Below are positions 30,050 to 40,562 of a stretch of 64,000 nt of DNA, piece by piece (position 1 is the stretch's first letter; the number at the start of each line of letters is the position of its first letter). The notes under the pieces are model-generated. The model searched no databases, was not told where the DNA came from, and saw only the letters and a list, made by a program, of their open reading frames with translations. The DNA lies in NCBI RefSeq assembly GCF_015547515.1, contig NZ_JADMVE010000001.1, positions 620,406-684,405 of the forward strand, written 5' to 3'. Source of the DNA: Eubacterium sp. 1001713B170207_170306_E7. GTDB lineage: Bacteria > Bacillota > Clostridia > Eubacteriales > Eubacteriaceae. The position numbers were made by a program, and so were the translations under genes.

Positions 30050-31693
30050 TTGGCTGTAGTAAAAATGATTCCACGAAAAACAAGGGACAAACCCAGCCGA
30101 TTTTTTGAAGCGGTAAAATACTGTGTCAAAGATGCAAAAGTTAGCTTGGAAAATGGGGATCAGCTTAAGCATTCATGGAATTGCAGCGATGACCCGGCGG
30201 AAGCTTACCAGCTTATGCGCACTACTCAACGACTTTATGATCAGCAAAATGCCGACTTCTTGTACGTTCATTTTATCCAGAGTTTTCCAGATAATCAGGG
30301 CATAACACCAGATTTGGCACATGAAGTGGGCGTTGAGCTTATCGACAGTTTGCCAGAAATATTTGATGGCTTTGAGGTTATTATGGGAACGCATATGGAC
30401 ACAGGCACCTGGCACAATGACTTTGTTTTGAATCGAACAAATTTTTTAACCGGTAAGCGTTGGCATCAAAGTAAGGAAGATCTCAGAAGAATAAAAGAAA
30501 AATCCATACAGCTCTGTGAGGAAAAGGGCATTACCCTCAGCTGGGTAAAGGATAAAGGAAAAGCAACTATATCAACAAAAACACGCGGTGAGTTTGAAAA
30601 TCAAAAAAATAATACTTCCTGGAAAACGGAAATGTATAAGACCGTGATCTATGCGCTTGATCAATCCTCAGATAAATGGAGCTTTATGCTTAAAATGCAG
30701 GAGTTCGGCTACCGGACGAATTGGTGGGATGATCGTGATTATATAACATTTATCAACCCGCACAATTTCCGATGCAGAAGCACAACACTCAATCCTGAAT
30801 GGTGCAAAACTGAGCTCGTAAATTTGCTTAAAAAACATAAGGAAGCATCAAAAACGGAAGGGCACAGAAGTGATTTTGGCAATAAAAAAGCCCTTTCAAA
30901 AGACACACAAATGGCTAAAAGCGTTGTCAATTATGCCATTCAACACGCTACAAGCCGTGAAGATTTTATTCTTTTCCTCAAAAACAAAGGGTATGATGTG
31001 ACTTGGGTAAATGAGCGTAAAAATATCACCATCAAAAAAGGAAATAAAACCTTTCGTTTAGCCACTTTAATGCGGCCAGAGGAGTGGGACAAAGATAAAT
31101 TGATGGCGCAGTTTGTAAAAAATCATTTATTAGGTGATAATCTGAAAGTCGAAAATAGTCATACTAACCCGGATCGTGATCAACAGGAGGATCTCTTTGA
31201 TTTCAATGATATAGATAAACAGCTAAAAGCGAGCTTTAATCAATCGATGCGTTATTCACTGAATGAATCTGAACTGTTTAACCATATGCAAAACCTAGGC
31301 TATCGTATGGTTAAAACAGCAGATTCTTATGAAATTATCGTGAATGATCATTTGACCGTGCCGATTGAACGTCTGAATCGATATGGTGATAATGATTTTT
31401 GGACTTTGTCTAAGATGGAAAATACTTTTGATCGGAATACCTTGTATGGTCAAAAGTCTCCTGTAAAGTCAGAATATGAGAGAAAAAAATATGTAAAGAC
31501 AGTGAAGATCTGCCGAAATGTTCGTAATCAAATAGCTCAGCAAATCGAAACAAATGATTCGTCATCAGGAGCCATGCAATACCAAAAGCTAGAGGGTCAA
31601 GCGCTAAAAGAGTTGGCCATTCGACTAGCGTCATCGGAAATGATGGATTGGGAATCAAAAGGATATGATTATGAAAAAGGTAGTGAAAGGTAA
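30050..31693 (+). CDS. Relaxase (MobA/VirD2 type, PF03432-like)
   Basis: The TTG start at 30050 is set by GAGAGGTGAA. The 547-residue protein has the relaxase domain in residues 1 to about 170. It includes KYCVKDAKVS, FLYVHFIQSF and the metal-binding HMDTGTWHNDFVLN (about 114-127), the MobP-like HxDxxxxHNDxV form. Candidate catalytic Tyr residues lie near the N-terminus. The enzyme cuts one strand at oriT, stays covalently bound and is carried to the recipient through VirD4. The remaining 370 residues repeat a fold of unknown type (SFMLKMQEFGYRTNWWDDRD; DFILFLKNKGYDVTWVNER). The C-terminus DYEKGSER shares the Glu-Arg ending. Confidence 0.9.
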   Translation: MAVVKMIPRKTRDKPSRFFEAVKYCVKDAKVSLENGDQLKHSWNCSDDPAEAYQLMRTTQRLYDQQNADFLYVHFIQSFPDNQGITPDLAHEVGVELIDSLPEIFDGFEVIMGTHMDTGTWHNDFVLNRTNFLTGKRWHQSKEDLRRIKEKSIQLCEEKGITLSWVKDKGKATISTKTRGEFENQKNNTSWKTEMYKTVIYALDQSSDKWSFMLKMQEFGYRTNWWDDRDYITFINPHNFRCRSTTLNPEWCKTELVNLLKKHKEASKTEGHRSDFGNKKALSKDTQMAKSVVNYAIQHATSREDFILFLKNKGYDVTWVNERKNITIKKGNKTFRLATLMRPEEWDKDKLMAQFVKNHLLGDNLKVENSHTNPDRDQQEDLFDFNDIDKQLKASFNQSMRYSLNESELFNHMQNLGYRMVKTADSYEIIVNDHLTVPIERLNRYGDNDFWTLSKMENTFDRNTLYGQKSPVKSEYERKKYVKTVKICRNVRNQIAQQIETNDSSSGAMQYQKLEGQALKELAIRLASSEMMDWESKGYDYEKGSER

Positions 31694-31836
31694 TTTAGTT
31701 TTCAACACCAATAATGGAGATTCGGTTGTTAATATGATAAAATAACTAAAAGACAATAAGTTAGTGCCTGTCTTAATTATCAGTTATAATGGTACTAAAA
31801 CAGTGTTATAACAATAGAGTAGGCAAGGGAGATAAA

Positions 31837-32253
31837 ATGGAAAAACGCAAAAAAACTATATTGGAAAAAATAGCGCCTGAACTTCAATATGTTCAGAATG
31901 GGGATTACCGTATCCCAAACATCATTGATTCTTCAGATGAAGGCAAAAAACTGAATCGTTGGGGGCGCCAATATGCTGAATACTTTAGGGGCATTCTGAA
32001 GGGAGGCCCTTACGATTACGCGCTTATGGAAGGTGTCCTCAATCAGCGCTGTTACGAAGTCGGTGAACGGGCGGAGGAAATGTACCAGAGTATCCATGGT
32101 CGGATGTGCCAGGAAGAAAATATTGAAGAAATTAAACAAACCGACTACCGGCGCGCCGTAGCACTTTTAGAAAAGATTCAAGCGGAAGCAGAGGAAGTCG
32201 TGTTGCAGGAGGTCGTATATGATGATGATCTTGAATGGCTTCCAGAAGAATGA
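31837..32253 (+). CDS. TnpV-like mobile element protein
   Basis: ATG 31837 follows AAGGGAGAT, and a possible TATAAT lies about 50 bases upstream. The 138-residue acidic protein has YVQNGDYRIPNI, LNRWGRQYAEYFR and a C-terminal AVALLEKIQAEAEEVVLQEV, the layout of TnpV-type proteins found in clostridial transposons and ICEs. Their function is not established. It lies between the relaxase and the giant methyltransferase/helicase and is followed by a terminator. Confidence 0.7.
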   Translation: MEKRKKTILEKIAPELQYVQNGDYRIPNIIDSSDEGKKLNRWGRQYAEYFRGILKGGPYDYALMEGVLNQRCYEVGERAEEMYQSIHGRMCQEENIEEIKQTDYRRAVALLEKIQAEAEEVVLQEVVYDDDLEWLPEE

Positions 32254-32300
32254 TGATCTGAGAAGGTCGGATTAATTGAATAACCATACTGAATGAGCCA

Positions 32301-32327
32301 ACACCACAGAAATGTGGTGTTTTTTTA
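32301..32327 (+). terminator. Intrinsic terminator before the methyltransferase/helicase gene
   Basis: ACACCACA (32301-32308) and TGTGGTGT (32313-32320) form a perfect 8-bp stem capped by GAAA, followed by seven T residues. The next gene's ribosome binding site (GAGAGGTG) starts only about ten bases later, so read-through or regulated termination is likely. Confidence 0.75.
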
Positions 32328-32345
32328 TTTTAGAGAGGTGTAAAT

Positions 32346-35300
32346 TTGAAATACTATGAAGCGCTAGAGATTTATAATAACATATGCAAAAAAGTAATCG
32401 AGAGTCCAGAGGAATGGATGCAGTTTTTAGACGCATCGCAGGGAATCTATAAATATTCTTTCAAAGAGCAGCTGATGATCGCTGCCCAGCGTCCTGATGC
32501 AACAGCGGTCGCGGAGATCGGATTCTGGAATAAAAAAATGGGCCGTTATGTGAAGAAGAACAGCACCGGCATTGCGGTTTTCACCGAGAACCCCGATTCG
32601 AGGTCTAAACTGCGTTACGTCTATGATCAAAGTGATACAGAGTTATCCTGGTACGGAGGACGCGTAGTCCATCCATGGCAGGTTGAAAAAACGGAGGACT
32701 ATACCATCATTGCTGACGCCATTGTCAGTGCCACGGGCATAGAATTGCCAAATGAATCGCGGATTGAAGATGTTTTTTATTATGTAACAGCCACGACAAT
32801 ATCTGACCAAGAAGATGTAAATGAATTAATTGACAGTACCGCGCTTAAGGGATCAGAATTATCAAAAAAAGAAAAAAAGGATCAGAGCACTTGTTTAAGT
32901 GCACTGATAGCAGCTTCGGCCGCGTATTTGATGATTGGCCGGTGCGGTCTGAATCCCAGAGATTATATCAGCAAAGAGGAATTTAAAGATATATCTTTGT
33001 TAAGCAGTAAAAGTGCTTTAATCAATTTTGGGAACATCTACACGGATTACACCCAGAGTATTCTTCAATTTGTCGAAAAAGAGAGCAACAAGCTGGCTGT
33101 GAAACACCGCAGAGAAGAAGCGGAAAAAACGACAGAAACAGAAGAAGTACCGCAGGCCGAATCTGAGATAAACCCACCGGTTCATGAGCCGGACGTTGAA
33201 GATCAAAAAGAAGAAAATACACTGGAGGAAATTACGCCAGGTGTGCCGGTCGAAGTTAACGTGTATGGAAAGCCGGATCAGAAACAGCTTACATTGTTTG
33301 AGCCGCTGCCGAGCATCGAGGAGCAGCGGGGGACGTTGGCCACAGAGCCCCCAAAAGCAGCCAGCATATCAGAAGGCCTAATGACAGACGCTTTAATCAA
33401 TCGTGTTCTGATGAGCGCTGGCGGCGGACGAGAGGCGAATGAGCTGCGGCTTGAGATTGCTGCTTACTGGCAAAAAGGCCACTTTATCAATGAGTTTGCT
33501 GCTTTTTTAGAAAAAAAAATCGGAACAGCCGGACAGGGATTTCAAATTGATGGGAAAAAACTATGTGCCTGGTATGACTCCGATGGTTTGAGATTATCCT
33601 ACTTTCCGTCAGCCATTGAAAATCCCATGAAGACACTGTCCTGGACAGAAATTGCATCGAGAACAGACCATCTCATACGCACGGGATCATATTTATCTTC
33701 CGAGGAAGTTGATGCCATTCAAGCGCATGAGCTGGAACGGATCAGTAAGAAAATATATTTTGTTTTCAGAGATAACATAGGAGATCTGCATAAAGATATA
33801 CCGGATGGATTAGATGAGCGTACAGGTGAACCAAAGAGTTTCGCATATTTTAAAAAAAAGCTCGATTCGTTTGAAGGTATAAATCAGCTGCTGGATATTC
33901 TAAATAAAAACATTGAAAAGCTTAATAGAAGTGATATAAAACCTCAATTTGGAACAATGTATTCGTTGGAGTCTTTAGCGAAGGAACTTGAGGATTTAAA
34001 AAAAGAACCCAAGGAAATTAAAAAAGCTGAAAAGGCAAGCATTCTTTTTGAAGATTTCATTACTCAGGACGAAGTTGACTATGCTTTAAAACAAGGAGGA
34101 AATGTTGAAGGCAGCTCAAAAAGAATCTATCATCACCTTAGTCAGCATATGCCTGATGCTGAGGCAGATGGCGTTTTCTTATCAAAAGAATATGGTACAA
34201 GCGGACACTATGGTGGCAGAACAATTGAAGCGATTGATTACTCACCATCTAAAGGAATTAAAATTGCCAAAGAATTACCGAATGGCCATGAGATAGAACT
34301 TAACATTAAATATCAGCAGGCTGCCAAACGTATCCGCTACTTAATCGAGCACAATCTATATGGGACACCAGAGCAACAGCGGTCAGTCATGCCAGCAGAA
34401 CCAACAGATCAACAGGAGCCGGTCGGGATTTCGGACGAAGACATCCGAGCGCACGAGCAACCCGCAGAGCCATCAGAAGCACCCGATCCAAAAACCGATG
34501 TCGAGGCGATCAAAGGAGAACTCAGTCAGATTCTTGAGGAAATAAAAGATGAAAGAGCGGCTGAACAGGCGCTGCATACTGAATTAATCGAAAAGTATGC
34601 GCAAACAAACGGGCAGGCAAGAGCACTTTTCGATCAGTTCCAGAGCCTTTTTCCGGAATTCCTGGACAATGACTGCTTATATGAGCGCCGGGAGACAGGT
34701 AGCGATGCTTTTATGCCATTGGTACTCGAAAAACTTGCATACAATACTTCATACAATACCTTCGCCATGACCCACTATTATCGGCAAAACGGAGATCTGG
34801 TCACAGATCCGGAAATTGTTTATCTTTTTGATGTCGAAAAAAAGGCATTAGTGCCATTGACCCATGAAAACGGTGGTTTAGGTATTTATCAATCTGTGAT
34901 CGAAGAAGGAGAGATAAGCTATGCATTGGTTTACTCCCTTCAGCACTTTTCTTCCTCCTGGCTGGATAATATATCCGAACAAGGATACAAACCGGTCAAG
35001 AGAATCGTCAATCAGGAAGGCGAGGAAGTCACCATTGATTTTACCGAGGCAGAAGTCATCCCGGAGGACGCGGAGGAAGGACAAGAAACAGACGAGGCGG
35101 CACTTTCTAAAGCAGCGGAGATCTCTAAGTCGCCCACCGAGCCAGGGGAAACCAGTGCCGAAGTTGTGGAGGAGCGAGATAGTCACACGCATCCCATTCG
35201 CCGTTTCATGAAAACCTGGGGGTTAGAAAACTGCACGACCCCTGAAAGCCTTGAAACAATGATGCGACGCCACCAGTTAGGGAAGCAGGATCTGGATGAT

Positions 35301-38300
35301 CGTGGAGAACTGTCAAACCTGATGAACAGGGCACGACAGGATTATGCTAAAACAGCCAATGCTGATGTGGCAGCCCTGTCCTGGATAAAATATCGAAACG
35401 CTTTTCGCCAATCCTTTTATGAACTGGCAGACGACATCTGTCAAGGCAAAGCGACCGAGAAAGGTGCCATTGACTTAACCGAGGCAGAAGTAATCCCGGC
35501 GGATACGGAAGAAGAACCGGCAACAGCCGAAGCGGCATTTTCTTTTGATCAAAAGAATGAAAATGCTGAAGAATCCGAGCAAAAACCAGAATGGATGCCA
35601 AAAATTGGGGTATCCCAGGGTGGAAGCGATGATAATCCCCGGAATCTGGAAGATCTGCCCCAAAATGGCCAGAGTGATGTGACTCCGCAGCAAGGTGAGA
35701 ATTTCATCATTGAGCCGGTCGCTGGCGATTCGCGTTTTAGTCCCACCGAACGCATCCGCAAAAACATCGCAGCCATACAAATGCTGAAGCAGATTGAAGC
35801 CGAAGGCCGAATGGCTGACGATGATGAAAAAGCCGTCATAAATGGTTACGTCGGATGGGGCGGCCTTGCGGATATTTTTGATCACCGGAAACAGACCTGG
35901 AAGGAAGAAAAGGAAGCACTGCGAAGGATGCTCTCACTGAGTGAGTATGCAGCAGCTGAGGACTCCATTTTAAATGCCCACTATACCGATCCGGGGATTA
36001 TCGCAGCTATGTATGAGGCCGTTCAGCTTTTTGGCTTCTCGAGTGGTAACGTGCTGGAACCTGCATGTGGAACAGGCCGTTTTATTGGCGCAATGCCCAT
36101 GGCATTACGCGCATCCAAAGTCTACGGTGTGGAGTTGGATGAACTGAGCGGCCGCATGGCCCAAGCGTTGTATCCGAAGGCAGAGATCACCATAAACGGT
36201 TTTGAAAATGCCCATTATCCGATCAATTTCTTTGACATGGCCATTGGAAATGTGCCGTTCGGGAATTATAAAGTAGCGGATACCAAATACGATAAACTAA
36301 ACTTTCAGATACACGATTATTTTATTGCTAAAACACTCGATCTGGTACGTCCAGGCGGTATCATTGCATTCATCACCAGCAAAGGGACAATGGATAAGCA
36401 GAACAGCAGTGTTCGCCAATATATTGCCAGACGGGCAGAGCTGATCGGCGCGGTGCGCTTGCCCAACAATGCCTTTTCCGGCGCGAATACGAAAGTAACC
36501 GCGGATGTGCTCTTTTTCCAGAAACTGGAAAGTATGCGGGATCTGAATGATGTGGACTGGATCGATCTTAAAGAGGACGAAAACGGACTGAAGTATAACG
36601 CCTATTTTGTTGATCACCCAGAAAACATTGCCGGTGAAATGGTTGAAATCTCAGGGCCATTTGGCCCGGAGCTTGCCTGTCAGGCAGCTGAGGGCAGCGA
36701 TACCATTCAGAATGTGCGCGACACCATTTTTGATATGGCTGTTTCACATCGAGATATTTATGAAAACCGAATAATGGCAGAAGCAGCGCAAGACCAGAAT
36801 GTGATTCCAGCCACGCCCGACGTGAGAAATTTTACCTACACCATGGTGAACGGCAGCATCTACTATCGAAACAATTCAGTTTTGATTGAGCAGGAGGTAA
36901 CCGGCACAAAAGCCGAACGAATCGAGCACTTGATTGAGGTACGCGATGCGGTTTACCGCCTGATCGATGCAGAAGTATCTGGTGAAAGCCCCAGGCTTAT
37001 CAAAGAATACCAAAACGAACTCAACCGGATTTATGACCATTTCGCCAAGAAATACGGCAGAATATGTCGTCAGGGGAACAAGCTGGCTTTTTCTGAGGAC
37101 TGCACCTATCCGATGCTGCTCTCATTGGAAGTCAATGACGGCGAGGGCAATTTTTTAAGAAAAGCCGATATTTTTTCAAAGATTACCATCCGTCAAAAAC
37201 CAGAAGTTGATCACGCAGACAATCCAGTGGACGCTTTGTCGATCTCATTGGCTGAAAAAGGCTGTGTCGATTTTGAATACATGCAGCAGCTGACCGGTGA
37301 GGATGAAGTAACCCTGCAAAAGGGACTGAAAGGGCTTGTATTTAAAAACCCTGAAAGTGATACCTGGGAAAGTGCGGACGCCTATTTATCTGGAAATATC
37401 CGTCAAAAGCTTTTAGCAGCACATGCGGCCGTTGAAAACGGAGGAGAAGTATACAAGGAAAACGTGGAAGCCTTAAAAAAGGTTATGCCGGAGCCATTAA
37501 AGGCATCGGAGATTTCCATCGTGATGGGGAGTACCTGGGTTGATCAAAAGTATTACGAACAGTTTCTGTTTGAGCTTTTGCAACCTGCGGAACGGATCAG
37601 AAAAAATATTGAATTGTTCTACTCCGAGGAAAGCGGCAGCTGGCAAATATCCGGAAAGAATTTAGATTTTGGAAATATTCTCGCCCAGAAAACCTATGGT
37701 ACCGACCGCATCAACGCCTATTACCTCTTTGAATCCTGCCTGAACCTGAAAGACGCTCGAATCTATGATCTGGTAGATGATAAAAGGGTTGTAAATCAGG
37801 ATGAAACGGTATTGGCCAACAATAAGCAGAAACAAATCCGCGAAGCTTTTAAAGACTGGATTTATGAGGACTTTGATCGTCGTGAGGATCTGGTCAATAC
37901 CTATAACCAACTTTTTAATAACAATCGGCCAAGAGAATATGATGGCAGCAACTTGCCATGTGTTGGTCTTAATCCAGATATTATGCTTCGGGAAAGCCAA
38001 TTAGATGTTGCAGCACGGATCATTTATGGTGAAAACACCGGCATTTTTCATTGCGTTGGAGCAGGAAAAACGCTGGCCAGTATTGTTGGCATCATGGAAA
38101 GTCACCGATTAGGGCTGACACACAAGGCGTTGTTTGTGGTACCAAATCACCTGATCGAGCAATGGTCAATCGAGTTTATGCGCGCTTATCCGGCTTCCCG
38201 GATCCTGGTATCCACCAAAAAAGATTTTCAACCGATTAATCGTAAAGTTTTCTGCTCAAAAATTGCAACGGGCAATTGGGATGCGGTCATTATTGGACAA

Positions 38301-40430
38301 AGCCAATTTGAAAAAATACCGGTTTCCTTTGAGCGTCAGGAAAGATTACTAAACGAACAGATCGACGCCATTGATCTTGAAATGGACTTTTCGGAAAACA
38401 ACTACACAAAAAAACAATTGGCAGCCGCCCGAAAAAGAGTGGAAGCAAGTCTGAAAAAACTGACCGATCAAAGTAAAAAGGATCAGGTCATTAACTTTGA
38501 GCAGCTGGGCATTGATGCTTTGGTTGTGGATGAAGCTCAGCGTTACAAAAACCTTTTTACCTACAGCAAAATGGGAAATGTCGCAGGGATTAACCAGACC
38601 GATTCAAAGCGCGCCTCAGATATGCTCATGAAATGTCAATATATGGATGAAATAACCGGCGGCCGGGGGATCACTTTTCTGACAGGCACACCCGTTAGCA
38701 ACGCCATCTCCGAATTACACACCATGATGCGCTATTTGCAGGCAGATCTGCTGCGTGAACTGAGCATGGAATCCTTTGACAGCTGGGCGTCGGTCTTTAC
38801 CGAAAAAGTCACAAAAATGGAGCTGGCGCCGCAGGGCGGAAATAACTTCCGGATGAAATCGCGTCTCGGTAAATATAACAATCTGCCGGAACTGATTTCC
38901 TTTTTTAAGAACTGTGCGGATATTAAAACGCCGGATATGTTGAATCTGCCGGTGCCAATGGTACACTTTGAAAACATCGTTTTAAAACCATCACCGGCGC
39001 AAAAGGCTTTAGTCGAATCCCTTGGAGAGCGCGCGGATCGCGTTCATGCCGGTGCAGTCGACCGTTCGGAGGATAATTTCTTAAAGATTACCTCGGATGG
39101 CAGAAAAGCAGCATTGGACATACGTCTTTACGATACAGCTCTCCCTGAAGATGAATACAGCAAAGCTCAGGCTATTGCACAAAATGTCTTTAAAATCTGG
39201 TCTGAAACGGATGGCGCACAACTCGTGTTTTGTGATTTGTCGACACCGAAACCCGATCGATTTAATGTTTATGATGATATTAAAAGTAAACTCATAAACC
39301 TGGGGATACCGGAAAAGGAAATCGCCTTTATTCATGATGCAGGCACCGATAAACAGAAAACAACCTTATTTAAAAAAGTCCGCAAAGGTGATGTCCGGGT
39401 ATTGATGGGGAGTACCGAAAAAATGGGCGCCGGAATGAATGTGCAGGACAAATTAATTGCGCTGCACCATGCCGATTGCCCGTGGCGGCCGGCCGATTTG
39501 GAACAACAGGAAGGGCGTATTATCCGTCAGGGAAATCAATATGAAGAAGTTAAGATATACCGCTATATCACCGAAGGCACCTTTGACGCATACAGCTGGC
39601 AGGTCATTGAGCATAAGCAGCAATTCATCAGCCAGATCATGACGAGCCGCTCTCCGGCCCGGAGCATTGAAGATGTTGATCTCCAGACATTGAATTATGC
39701 AGAAATAAAAGCCCTTGCTACCAGCAATCCATTGGTGAAAGAAAAAATGGAGCTGGAGATCCGACTGACCGAACTGAACACTATGAAAGCAGCTTACCGG
39801 AATCAAAAATATGAAATGGAGCATAATCTGGCAAAGGTTTATCCAAAACGCCAGGCCACCTTAGCCGCACGGCAGAAGAATATCGAGCGTGACCACAGCC
39901 TTTTCCTGGAACAGAAAGTTTTAATGGGCAGCTCATTCAAATTGAATGTGAATGGCCATGACTACTACGATCCCGAAGAAGCTGGAAAAGCCTTTCAGAA
40001 AGCACATTATGAGCTGTTAGGCGTGGGGCAGCTCGAAAAGAAGATTGCGGAGTATTGCGGTCTGGATATTTATGTAAAGTACGATTTTGAAGCTGAGAAA
40101 CGGGAAACGACGATCCGAACGAAACATGGATCATCATACAAATACGACTTTGGCCGAAGTGCTGCTTCGGCAATTACAGCTCTGGACAAAATTGATGATT
40201 TTTTTATTGATCAAAAAATAGAAATTAATGACGCTCTGGTAAGTGTGGAAAAACAGATTGAAGATGCTGGTCAGTTACTGGATACGCCCTTTGGTTACGA
40301 GGTGGAACTTGAGGAAAAAACTGAGCGATTAAATATAATTATGATTGAACTTAGTAATGATAAGGTAAATAATAATGAAATAGAAGATGTGAAATTTTAC
40401 AGTATTGAAGATAACGAAGAAGAGCGTTAA
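32346..40430 (+). CDS. Giant N6-methyltransferase/SNF2 helicase fusion of ICE type
   Basis: The TTG start at 32346 follows GAGAGGTG. The 2694-residue protein has an N-terminal region (about 1-220) with KEQLMIAAQRPDATAVAEIG, as in ArdC/LPD-associated ICE proteins, then a Pro/Glu-rich linker part. A DNA methyltransferase domain has SAM motif LEPACGTGRFIG (about 1237) and catalytic NVPFGNY (about 1302, for NPPF/Y). A SNF2-type helicase has Walker A GAGKTLAS (about 1905), VVDEAQRYKN (about 2060), TFLTGTPVSN and RIIRQGNQYEEVKIYRYIT (about 2390). It probably protects or processes transferred DNA against restriction. The C-terminus is IEDNEEER, a shared tail, which would fit co-transport with the DNA. 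Confidence 0.88.
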   Translation: MKYYEALEIYNNICKKVIESPEEWMQFLDASQGIYKYSFKEQLMIAAQRPDATAVAEIGFWNKKMGRYVKKNSTGIAVFTENPDSRSKLRYVYDQSDTELSWYGGRVVHPWQVEKTEDYTIIADAIVSATGIELPNESRIEDVFYYVTATTISDQEDVNELIDSTALKGSELSKKEKKDQSTCLSALIAASAAYLMIGRCGLNPRDYISKEEFKDISLLSSKSALINFGNIYTDYTQSILQFVEKESNKLAVKHRREEAEKTTETEEVPQAESEINPPVHEPDVEDQKEENTLEEITPGVPVEVNVYGKPDQKQLTLFEPLPSIEEQRGTLATEPPKAASISEGLMTDALINRVLMSAGGGREANELRLEIAAYWQKGHFINEFAAFLEKKIGTAGQGFQIDGKKLCAWYDSDGLRLSYFPSAIENPMKTLSWTEIASRTDHLIRTGSYLSSEEVDAIQAHELERISKKIYFVFRDNIGDLHKDIPDGLDERTGEPKSFAYFKKKLDSFEGINQLLDILNKNIEKLNRSDIKPQFGTMYSLESLAKELEDLKKEPKEIKKAEKASILFEDFITQDEVDYALKQGGNVEGSSKRIYHHLSQHMPDAEADGVFLSKEYGTSGHYGGRTIEAIDYSPSKGIKIAKELPNGHEIELNIKYQQAAKRIRYLIEHNLYGTPEQQRSVMPAEPTDQQEPVGISDEDIRAHEQPAEPSEAPDPKTDVEAIKGELSQILEEIKDERAAEQALHTELIEKYAQTNGQARALFDQFQSLFPEFLDNDCLYERRETGSDAFMPLVLEKLAYNTSYNTFAMTHYYRQNGDLVTDPEIVYLFDVEKKALVPLTHENGGLGIYQSVIEEGEISYALVYSLQHFSSSWLDNISEQGYKPVKRIVNQEGEEVTIDFTEAEVIPEDAEEGQETDEAALSKAAEISKSPTEPGETSAEVVEERDSHTHPIRRFMKTWGLENCTTPESLETMMRRHQLGKQDLDDRGELSNLMNRARQDYAKTANADVAALSWIKYRNAFRQSFYELADDICQGKATEKGAIDLTEAEVIPADTEEEPATAEAAFSFDQKNENAEESEQKPEWMPKIGVSQGGSDDNPRNLEDLPQNGQSDVTPQQGENFIIEPVAGDSRFSPTERIRKNIAAIQMLKQIEAEGRMADDDEKAVINGYVGWGGLADIFDHRKQTWKEEKEALRRMLSLSEYAAAEDSILNAHYTDPGIIAAMYEAVQLFGFSSGNVLEPACGTGRFIGAMPMALRASKVYGVELDELSGRMAQALYPKAEITINGFENAHYPINFFDMAIGNVPFGNYKVADTKYDKLNFQIHDYFIAKTLDLVRPGGIIAFITSKGTMDKQNSSVRQYIARRAELIGAVRLPNNAFSGANTKVTADVLFFQKLESMRDLNDVDWIDLKEDENGLKYNAYFVDHPENIAGEMVEISGPFGPELACQAAEGSDTIQNVRDTIFDMAVSHRDIYENRIMAEAAQDQNVIPATPDVRNFTYTMVNGSIYYRNNSVLIEQEVTGTKAERIEHLIEVRDAVYRLIDAEVSGESPRLIKEYQNELNRIYDHFAKKYGRICRQGNKLAFSEDCTYPMLLSLEVNDGEGNFLRKADIFSKITIRQKPEVDHADNPVDALSISLAEKGCVDFEYMQQLTGEDEVTLQKGLKGLVFKNPESDTWESADAYLSGNIRQKLLAAHAAVENGGEVYKENVEALKKVMPEPLKASEISIVMGSTWVDQKYYEQFLFELLQPAERIRKNIELFYSEESGSWQISGKNLDFGNILAQKTYGTDRINAYYLFESCLNLKDARIYDLVDDKRVVNQDETVLANNKQKQIREAFKDWIYEDFDRREDLVNTYNQLFNNNRPREYDGSNLPCVGLNPDIMLRESQLDVAARIIYGENTGIFHCVGAGKTLASIVGIMESHRLGLTHKALFVVPNHLIEQWSIEFMRAYPASRILVSTKKDFQPINRKVFCSKIATGNWDAVIIGQSQFEKIPVSFERQERLLNEQIDAIDLEMDFSENNYTKKQLAAARKRVEASLKKLTDQSKKDQVINFEQLGIDALVVDEAQRYKNLFTYSKMGNVAGINQTDSKRASDMLMKCQYMDEITGGRGITFLTGTPVSNAISELHTMMRYLQADLLRELSMESFDSWASVFTEKVTKMELAPQGGNNFRMKSRLGKYNNLPELISFFKNCADIKTPDMLNLPVPMVHFENIVLKPSPAQKALVESLGERADRVHAGAVDRSEDNFLKITSDGRKAALDIRLYDTALPEDEYSKAQAIAQNVFKIWSETDGAQLVFCDLSTPKPDRFNVYDDIKSKLINLGIPEKEIAFIHDAGTDKQKTTLFKKVRKGDVRVLMGSTEKMGAGMNVQDKLIALHHADCPWRPADLEQQEGRIIRQGNQYEEVKIYRYITEGTFDAYSWQVIEHKQQFISQIMTSRSPARSIEDVDLQTLNYAEIKALATSNPLVKEKMELEIRLTELNTMKAAYRNQKYEMEHNLAKVYPKRQATLAARQKNIERDHSLFLEQKVLMGSSFKLNVNGHDYYDPEEAGKAFQKAHYELLGVGQLEKKIAEYCGLDIYVKYDFEAEKRETTIRTKHGSSYKYDFGRSAASAITALDKIDDFFIDQKIEINDALVSVEKQIEDAGQLLDTPFGYEVELEEKTERLNIIMIELSNDKVNNNEIEDVKFYSIEDNEEER

Positions 40431-40562
40431 CATTGTAAAGTCTTGATTAAAATGTTAAAATCCTAGTAAAGAAAAAAGATTTGTCAAAATTTGATAAATA
40501 GCCACAATGATATAGATAAAACAAAAAATTAGTATAAAGAATGATGATTGAAGGTGAGAAAT

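Noticed and set aside
28673..31836. Search for an oriT near mobC and the relaxase gene
   Set aside because: Spacers are short and no inverted repeat with a recognisable nic sequence stands out. I cannot place oriT from sequence alone.
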